A stretch of DNA of 64,000 nucleotides from Clostridioides difficile_D (GTDB lineage: Bacteria; Bacillota; Clostridia; Peptostreptococcales; Peptostreptococcaceae): contig OX244046.1 in the NCBI GenBank assembly GCA_945861085.1, forward strand, positions 3,906,001-3,970,000, in the 5' to 3' direction. Under the pieces are notes generated by a model. It was given only the letters and a program-made list of their open reading frames with translations. It was not told where the DNA came from and ran no database searches. Position 1 is the stretch's first letter; each line of letters begins with the position of its first letter. Positions 53,585 to 64,000 of this stretch are shown in pieces. Made by a program: the position numbers and the translations under genes.

Positions 53585-54271
53585 TTACCTCTCCATAGAT
53601 TTTATTGAATCAAGAACTATTTCATAAATTTCATTATGTATACTTTCAATACTTCTTAATTTGTTATCTGAAACACAATTTATTTTTTTCCAATCATATT
53701 TATCTGCTATATATAAAGCATTATTATAAGATTTCTCTAAGTACTCTATGTCACTTTCATGAATATCTTTTTTTTCTTCTCCTGTAATTTTATTTTTTCT
53801 ATTCTCCATAAGCTTTTCACTAAACTCAATAGGTACATCTAAAAATATAACACAATCAGGCTGTGGTATCTTAAATAAATTAAATTCATAATCAGCTAAC
53901 CAATTTAAATACTCTTCTCTATCACAAACATCCATTTTAGAAGCCTGATGTACCATATTAGAGGTTGTATATCTATCAGCGATAATTATTCCACCTTCAT
54001 TGTAAAACTCTTCCCAATCGGTTTTAAATGATGCATATCTATCAGCTGTGAAAAAAGTTGATGCTATATATGGGTCTACATCTGATGCATTTTTACCAAA
54101 ATCCCCTTTTAGATACATTTTCACTAAAGCAGACGATGGCGATTTATAATTTGGATATTCTACCTTCTTAATCATATAGCCTTCTTTTTTTAATCTTTCA
54201 TATAATATTTTTGTCTGAGTTGCCTTTCCACTTGCGTCTGAACCACTCTCTATAATTATTAGCTTACCTTT
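53585..54271 (-). CDS. tmk: Thymidylate kinase-like protein
   Basis: 228 aa. P-loop is ESGSDASGKATQT, with Ala where most kinases have Ser/Thr; DRY-type motif IIADRYTTSNM; C-terminal LID region RKNKITGEEKKDI. It phosphorylates dTMP in DNA precursor synthesis. Start ATG 54271 with GGAGG 8 bases upstream; two in-frame ATGs lie earlier at poor spacing. Neighbours holB and a decarboxylase match the B. subtilis yaaO-tmk-holB order. Confidence 0.87.
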   Translation of the reverse strand, partial: KGKLIIIESGSDASGKATQTKILYERLKKEGYMIKKVEYPNYKSPSSALVKMYLKGDFGKNASDVDPYIASTFFTADRYASFKTDWEEFYNEGGIIIADRYTTSNMVHQASKMDVCDREEYLNWLADYEFNLFKIPQPDCVIFLDVPIEFSEKLMENRKNKITGEEKKDIHESDIEYLEKSYNNALYIADKYDWKKINCVSDNKLRSIESIHNEIYEIVLDSIKSMER

Positions 54272-54392
54272 CATTCTCATATCCTCCATACAAACACTTT
54301 TTACTTTTTTGATATTTTTATTTATAACTCTATATAAGTAGTCTATATACTTCTATTTGAGGTTTCAAATTCTTTACATTGTATCATCACTT

Positions 54393-55802
54393 TTAAATGT
54401 CTTCTAAATCTATTACTTGTACAGAATTCAGACCTACATCTTTTAATCCACTTACAACCATACCTTCAGAATGACAAAACATTAGATAGTCTATTATTTC
54501 TTTACTTATTATTTCACCAGGGGATATTATACTTATTCCAGGTGGATATGGTACTATACATTCACCACAAACTTTACCTATACTGTCATATATTTTAACA
54601 CTTTTTTTAGTTTTATAAAATGCTTCTCTAGGTGTTAATATTTTCTTTGGTATAACAACAGGATATTTTTTATTTTTTAGCTTTGTAAATTTAAAATCTT
54701 CTTTTACAATATTGTTTAATGCTGTTTCTAAACTGATGAAATCCTTAGTACTATTTCCTATTGTACATATTAAAAGAACTCCATAATAATTAGACAATTC
54801 TACTTGTATGTTATATTTGTTTCTTAAAATATTTTCTAGTTCATAACCTGTTAGACCCATATTTTTAGAAGATATAAATATTTTTGTCCTATCATTTGTA
54901 TCATATATCTCAATATTTGCATTAATGTTATTTTTAAAAACACTAATATTATTTAAAAGTTCTTCCATTAATTCTTTTCCTTTATTCTCATATATATCTA
55001 CTGCTAATTCCAGGGAAGATAATAATAAATATGAAGGGCTTGAAGATTCTGTAATTCTTAACATATTTAAGATTTTGTATATATCAATTCGGTTTCCTTG
55101 TATATGTATCATTGATGATTGTGTAAACGATGGAAGGGTTTTATGAGTACTCTGTACAACTATATCTGCCCCTTGCTCAAGTGCTGTCTTAGGAAGCCTA
55201 TCGCTAAGCCCTAAATGTGCACCATGTGCTTCATCTACTATTACTATCATATTTTTACTGTGTGCATAATTACATATGTACTCTAAATCATATGTCATTC
55301 CATAATATGTAGGATAAGTTAACAGTACTGCTTTTGCATCCAAATTTTTATCTATTATATCAATTACATTACTTATAGATATTCCTTTTAAGACATTCGT
55401 ATCTTCACTTATTTCGCAAGAAACATACTCTATATCTATATCTCCCAAAATACATCCATTTATAACAGACTGATGACAATCCCTATTTACTATTATTTTA
55501 CTCTTAGGACTACATACTGACATTATCGCAGATTGTATTCCACAACTACTCCCATTTACTAGATAATATGTATAATCACTTTTAAATACTCTTGATGCTT
55601 TTTCTTGTGAATTTTTTATAATTCCTTCTGGAAAGTGTAAATTATCGGTTCCTAATATCTCGGTTGTATCCATTTTATACAAATTTTCTAGTATATCTTT
55701 ATATCCTAATTTTTTATAAATGTGCCCTTTTTTATGACCAGGCATATGAAAAGATATTACATCTTCATTTACAATCTTATTTAATTCATTAATTATAAAC
55801 AT
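54393..55802 (-). CDS. Orn/Lys/Arg decarboxylase family protein
   Basis: 469 aa PLP fold type I. Features: FHMPGHKKG at the N-terminus, VNGSSCGIQSAIM, IVDEAHGAHLG with the PLP Asp, STHKTLPSFTQSSM with the Schiff-base Lys, and the C-terminal YPPGISIISPGE. The family includes B. subtilis SpeA/YaaO; substrate (Arg or Lys) cannot be read. The start ATG 55802 has GGAG about 11 bases upstream; earlier ATGs exist. Confidence 0.9.
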   Translation of the reverse strand: MFIINELNKIVNEDVISFHMPGHKKGHIYKKLGYKDILENLYKMDTTEILGTDNLHFPEGIIKNSQEKASRVFKSDYTYYLVNGSSCGIQSAIMSVCSPKSKIIVNRDCHQSVINGCILGDIDIEYVSCEISEDTNVLKGISISNVIDIIDKNLDAKAVLLTYPTYYGMTYDLEYICNYAHSKNMIVIVDEAHGAHLGLSDRLPKTALEQGADIVVQSTHKTLPSFTQSSMIHIQGNRIDIYKILNMLRITESSSPSYLLLSSLELAVDIYENKGKELMEELLNNISVFKNNINANIEIYDTNDRTKIFISSKNMGLTGYELENILRNKYNIQVELSNYYGVLLICTIGNSTKDFISLETALNNIVKEDFKFTKLKNKKYPVVIPKKILTPREAFYKTKKSVKIYDSIGKVCGECIVPYPPGISIISPGEIISKEIIDYLMFCHSEGMVVSGLKDVGLNSVQVIDLEDI

Positions 55803-55904
55803 TATTAATAATACTCCTTTTTGCATAATACTTCTTTTTAAAAACTTCAATTCTTATCTATTTTACCATTAAAAAAGAAACAAATTAATATTTTTGTAAA
55901 ATTA

Positions 55905-55938
55905 AATACCCCATTCTAAATATTTAGAATGAGGTATC
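55905..55938 (-). terminator. Probable terminator after the DUF378 gene
   Basis: Minus strand ATACCTCATTCTAAA/TTTAGAATGGGGTAT stem (one G-U or mismatch), then TTAATTTTAC, a weak T tail. Confidence 0.55.
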
Positions 55939-55955
55939 TAACATAAAAGTATAAA

Positions 55956-56147
55956 TTATTCTCTATCATCAGACATTAAGCTTGGTATTAAGTATAATCC
56001 AGCTAAACCTACAATAAAGTATATTATTCTACTTATCATTTCATATGTTCCACCAAAAATGCTACCTATTAAATCTGTACCTAGGATACCAATCGCACCC
56101 CAGTTAAGTGCACCTATTATAGCTAAAATTAAAGCAACTTTTTTCAT
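55956..56147 (-). CDS. DUF378 small membrane protein
   Basis: 63 aa with two TM segments. The core KKVALILAIIGALNWGAIGI then GLAGLYLIPSL is typical of the DUF378 family. Function unknown. GAGGAG precedes the ATG. It stands between the rrn operon end and the decarboxylase gene; not a broken gene. Confidence 0.9.
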   Translation of the reverse strand: MKKVALILAIIGALNWGAIGILGTDLIGSIFGGTYEMISRIIYFIVGLAGLYLIPSLMSDDRE

Positions 56148-56268
56148 TTATATCACTCCTCAAGAATTAAATTTTTATAATAGTCCATAATTCCTGTGTT
56201 TAGTTTTCCCGAAATAAAAAAAGAAATACTTATTTTTTTGTTTTTTTTTATAAAAACAAAAAAGATTA

Positions 56269-56385
<117 letters not shown>

Positions 56386-56501
56386 AATCTTTATGCTTAA
56401 TATTTCTATTAAGTTTTTAGAATCTAGTAATACTAGTTTCTTTAGAGTTAACACTCTAAAAACTGCACATATATCTTAATGAATGAGCATCAAATAAATA
56501 T

Positions 56502-61122
<4,621 letters not shown>

Positions 61123-61256
61123 AAGTTTATCAGGCTCAGATACTATTGTTATCAAAATATCTGGCTTTATGGTTTGTTTCTTGTTTATAAATTAACCTAC
61201 TGTTTAATTTTCAAAGTTCATTTTTTATGTTTGCCCTTTTCTTAAGGACAAGTAAT

Positions 61257-61285
61257 ACTATATCATCTTAAAAATAATTCGTCAA
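61257..61285 (-). promoter_or_regulatory. rRNA operon promoter
   Basis: Minus strand TTGACG (61280-61285), 17-base spacer, TATAGT (61257-61262), about 130 bases before the 16S 5' end. A boxA-like ACTTTGAAAATT lies in the leader. Confidence 0.7.
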
Positions 61286-61304
61286 TACTTTTTTTGTTTT
61301 TTAT

Positions 61305-61369
61305 TTTAAAAAAGGTTATAACTCTTTGTTTTTTTTAATAAACTTAACTAAAACTAATAGATATAACCC
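61305..61369 (-). terminator. Possible terminator before the rrn promoter
   Basis: Minus strand GGTTATA and TATAACC form a stem around a 40-base loop, followed by seven Ts. It would end the transcript of the small membrane-protein gene just before the rRNA promoter. Confidence 0.4.
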
Positions 61370-61406
61370 TTGATATTACAAACAATACATGCATATATAA
61401 CTTTAC

Positions 61407-61601
61407 CTATTTTGCAATTTTATTTTCATAAGAATATGAATTGGCTCTTACTCTATCTGCCCAAACATTTATACTCTTAACTTTATTAACTTTAGTTGTA
61501 CTTTCAAAAATATCCATTGCATCCTTACAAAAATATATCATAACATCAAGAACCAAAAATCCAACGCAAAATAAGCATAAAAAATTAATCACTTGAAACA
61601 T
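61407..61601 (-). CDS. Small membrane protein of unknown function
   Basis: 64 aa from the ATG at 61601, which has GGGGG 8 bases upstream; a frame starting 29 codons earlier has no good ribosome site. One hydrophobic segment (MFQVINFLCLFCVGFLVLDV) then a basic tail with NVWADRVRANSYSYENKIAK. No family recognised. Lies between lysS and the rrn operon. Confidence 0.55.
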   Translation of the reverse strand: MFQVINFLCLFCVGFLVLDVMIYFCKDAMDIFESTTKVNKVKSINVWADRVRANSYSYENKIAK

Positions 61602-61809
61602 CAGACATTCCCCCAATAATTTTTTATATATAGTATTCTCAGAAATTATTCCTTTTACCTTCTCAAAAATTATTCTATATATTTTCATAATAAATTACTT
61701 TCAATCATATTTTCTAAATATAAAGTCTCAATCAACAAAAACTAATATCAATTTCTAACGTTTGTTGGTAATTTATAAATTAAATATATGATAGTCTCTT
61801 TGAAACATA

Positions 61810-61903
61810 TAAAAAGCATTCTACATTGACATTTTAAATAAAATAAAGCTATTTATTGCTAATTTAATAGTTACACTTTATTTAAAACTTAGTAGAATGC
61901 TAA
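61810..61903 (-). terminator. Long hairpin terminator after lysS
   Basis: Perfect 10-bp ends AGCATTCTAC (61815-61824) and GTAGAATGCT (61892-61901) plus inner pairing (TTTTAAATAAA with TTTATTTAAAA), giving an 88-base hairpin with TTTTTATATG on the minus strand and ACATTTTTTAG on the plus. Unusually long for a terminator; could be a degenerate inverted-repeat element. Confidence 0.6.
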
Positions 61904-61909
61904 CATTTT

Positions 61910-63439
61910 TTAGTTCTCTTCTTCTTTATTTGAATTGTTATCAATAGGTTTCATAGTAGGGAATAATAATACATCTCTTATAGATGGAGAATTAGTTAAT
62001 AACATAATTACTCTATCTATACCTATTCCTAATCCTCCTGTAGGAGGTAGACCTACCTCTAATGCTTTTAAGAAGTCTTCATCCATTTCAAAAGCTTCAT
62101 CATCACCTAATTCTCTTTTTCTTAATTGGTCTACGAATCTTCCTTTTTGGTCAATCGGGTCATTAAGTTCAGAGAATGCATTAGCTAACTCCCACTTATT
62201 AGCAAATGCCTCAAATCTATCAGTTCTTCTTGGGTCTTCAACATTTCTCTTAGACAATGGAGATACTTCAACTGGATGATGAGTTATAAATGTTGGTTGA
62301 ATTAATTTATCTTCTCCAAATTCTTCAAAGAAAGCATTTATTACTTCTCCTCTTCTCATTCCAGGTTTTATCTCTATACCTTTTTCTCTAGCAACTTCTA
62401 ATGCTTCTTCATCTGTGTTTATAGTAGAAAAATCTACGCCAGAATACTCTTTAACACAATCTTCCATACTCATTCTCTTCCAAGGTGGTGTAAAGTTTAT
62501 TTCTGTTCCTTGATAGTTAATTATCATACTTCCTGTAGCAACTTCCGCCATATGTGCAATAACATTTTCTGTTATTTCCATCATATCAGTATAATCTGCA
62601 TATGCTTGATATAGTTCTATTGCAGTATATTCAGGATTATGTTTTAAGTCCATACCTTCATTTCTAAACATTCTTCCCATTTCATAAACTTTATCAAATC
62701 CACCAACAATAAGTCTCTTTAGATATAATTCATTTGCTATTCTTAAATACATTGGTATATGTAAAGTATTATGATTAGTTATGAATGGTCTAGCATTTGC
62801 TCCACCTGCTATAGTATTTAATATTGGAGTTTCAACTTCTAAAAATCCTCTATCATCTAAGTATGCTCTTAATGCTTTTAATGCTTTTGTTCTAATTAAA
62901 AAAGCATTTTTTACTTCTGGATTTACTATTAGGTCAACATATCTTTGTCTATATCTTAATTCTTGGTCTTTTAATCCATGATATTTTTCTGGTAGAACTT
63001 GTAAAGATTTACATAGTAATACTACAGATTTAGCCTTTACAGATATTTCTCCCTTTTTAGTTTTAAATATTTCTCCTTCAATTCCAACTATATCTCCAAT
63101 ATCATACGTCGAAAATACACTATATTCTTCCTCTCCTATAGCATCTAATCTTACATAAGATTGAATTCTTCCCTCTTGGTCTTGAATATCTATAAAGCCA
63201 GCTTTACCTTGTATTCTCTTGCTCATTATACGTCCTGCTATTTTTGTAGTTTTACCTTCAAGAGAATCAAAGTTGTCTTTTATCTCCATAGAATAATGAG
63301 TTCTATCATATCTACTTTCTTTAAAAGGGTCTCTACCTGTTTCTTGTAATTTTTTTAGTTTATCTCTTCTTACTTGAAGTACTTCACTAAGGTCTTCCTG
63401 AATTTGCGCTTCTTCATTGCTTTGTTGATTATTTTTCAT
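61910..63439 (-). CDS. lysS: Lysyl-tRNA synthetase (class II)
   Basis: 509 aa. N-terminal OB-fold anticodon domain (KTTKIAGRIMSKRIQGKAGF), then the class II core with motif 2 GRMFRNEGMDLKHNPEYT and motif 3 GLGIGIDRVIML. GGAGG precedes the ATG. It follows greA by 14 bases, so greA-lysS forms an operon. No T-box is visible between them. Confidence 0.97.
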   Translation of the reverse strand: MKNNQQSNEEAQIQEDLSEVLQVRRDKLKKLQETGRDPFKESRYDRTHYSMEIKDNFDSLEGKTTKIAGRIMSKRIQGKAGFIDIQDQEGRIQSYVRLDAIGEEEYSVFSTYDIGDIVGIEGEIFKTKKGEISVKAKSVVLLCKSLQVLPEKYHGLKDQELRYRQRYVDLIVNPEVKNAFLIRTKALKALRAYLDDRGFLEVETPILNTIAGGANARPFITNHNTLHIPMYLRIANELYLKRLIVGGFDKVYEMGRMFRNEGMDLKHNPEYTAIELYQAYADYTDMMEITENVIAHMAEVATGSMIINYQGTEINFTPPWKRMSMEDCVKEYSGVDFSTINTDEEALEVAREKGIEIKPGMRRGEVINAFFEEFGEDKLIQPTFITHHPVEVSPLSKRNVEDPRRTDRFEAFANKWELANAFSELNDPIDQKGRFVDQLRKRELGDDEAFEMDEDFLKALEVGLPPTGGLGIGIDRVIMLLTNSPSIRDVLLFPTMKPIDNNSNKEEEN

Positions 63440-63453
63440 TTTTTTCCTCCAGA

Positions 63454-63933
63454 TTATCTTCTTATTTCTAATATTTCAAACTTAGCAACTCCATCAGGAA
63501 CTTGCACTTCTACAACTTCTTTGGCAGCTCTACCTAAAAGTGCTTTTCCTACAGGAGATTCGTTTGATATTTTACCATCATATGGGTCTGCTTCTGTCGA
63601 ACCAACTATAGTATATTCAACCTCTTCATCAAATTCTAAATCCTTAACTTTAACTATTGATCCTATTGTAACAACATTAAGGTCTATTTTGCTTTCATCT
63701 ATGATAACAGCTTTTCTAACCATATTTTCTAATTTTAGAATTCTTTCTTCAACTTGCGCTTGTTCCTTTTTAGCTTCATCATACTCAGCATTTTCAGATA
63801 AATCACCAAAAGATATAGCAACCTTTATTCTCTCTGCAACTTCTTTTCTCTTTACAACCTTTAAGTTTTCTAATTCTTCTTCTAATTTATCATATCCCTC
63901 TTGTGTCAATAAAAACTCTTTATTTTCTTCCAT
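63454..63933 (-). CDS. greA: Transcription elongation factor GreA
   Basis: 159 aa. Coiled-coil N-terminal domain with the tip acidic residues (FGDLSENAEYDEAK) and the C-terminal FKBP-like domain ending SPVGKALLGRAAKE. It rescues backtracked RNA polymerase. AAGGAG precedes the ATG. The promoter lies beyond the window or in the last 60 bases. Confidence 0.97.
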   Translation of the reverse strand: MEENKEFLLTQEGYDKLEEELENLKVVKRKEVAERIKVAISFGDLSENAEYDEAKKEQAQVEERILKLENMVRKAVIIDESKIDLNVVTIGSIVKVKDLEFDEEVEYTIVGSTEADPYDGKISNESPVGKALLGRAAKEVVEVQVPDGVAKFEILEIRR

Positions 63934-64000
63934 TATAAATACAACTCCTTCACAAATTTCTTAGGAATTTTCCTAATTATATTTTAAAAATTTTATAATC

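Noticed and set aside
56220..56264. A terminator hairpin directly after 5S rRNA
   Set aside because: An A/T-only inverted repeat is present but the pairing is weak and the tail on the minus strand is A-rich; not convincing enough to list.

Overview
The window is AT-rich Firmicute DNA and matches Clostridioides difficile closely. The evidence is the primary type IV pilus locus (pilA1 to pilD2) behind a class II cyclic-di-GMP riboswitch, the sporulation genes spoVT, spoVG, spmA/spmB and ricT, clostridial-type lysS/greA and an rrn operon, and strong GGAGG ribosome sites. Almost everything is on the minus strand; only murC and the pncB-lrp pair run rightwards. The genes resemble the origin-proximal block known from Bacillus subtilis (yaaO-tmk-holB-ricT-trmN6-rsmI ... 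metS-tatD ... rnmV-ksgA ... purR-spoVG-glmU-prs ... pth-mfd-spoVT-yabM), read here from right to left. Species assignment and synteny rest on recall, not on a search.

Layout from left to right: 0.1-7.5 kb holds a MurJ/YabM-type flippase, spoVT, a PrsA-like foldase, mfd and pth. 7.5-19.1 kb is the type IV pilus cluster pilD2-pilD1-pilT-pilK-pilU-pilV-pilO-pilMN-pilC1-pilB1-pilA1, transcribed from right to left. 19.1-20.1 kb has no long gene but holds the pilA1 promoter, a c-di-GMP-II riboswitch with a mutually exclusive terminator, and further upstream a separate promoter-to-terminator unit that looks like an undescribed structured RNA with a 12-codon ORF. 20.1-32 kb is housekeeping: prs, glmU, spoVG, purR, murC, a CDF metal exporter, an M20 peptidase, a very acidic unknown protein, ksgA and rnmV. 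32.1-42.6 kb is a complete carbon-phosphorus lyase operon (phnGHIJKLM) followed by a PHP-family phosphatase and an ABC transporter of the 2-aminoethylphosphonate type. 42.9-56.1 kb returns to the conserved block: tatD, T-box-controlled metS, spmAB, pncB-lrp, rsmI, trmN6, ricT, holB, tmk, an Orn/Lys/Arg decarboxylase and a DUF378 protein. 56.2-61.3 kb is an rrn operon (16S-23S-5S, no spacer tRNA). It is followed by a small membrane protein, lysS and greA.

How the parts work together: the pilus module is controlled by c-di-GMP at the RNA level (riboswitch) and perhaps at the protein level (MshEN-like repeats in PilB1). The phn operon encodes uptake of phosphonate and conversion to phosphate. 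It uses a PHP enzyme in place of PhnP and has no phnN or phnF in view. Both modules look like insertions into otherwise conserved housekeeping synteny: pil between prs and pth, phn between rnmV and tatD. Two 108-bp MITE-like repeats lie at the murC 3' end and beside the phn operon.

The least explained items are the structured RNA unit at 19.44-19.91 kb, the metal-site-like insertion in PilO, the Cys4 insertion in PhnK, the acidic protein beside ksgA, and the mirrored 12-bp promoter repeats between purR and murC.
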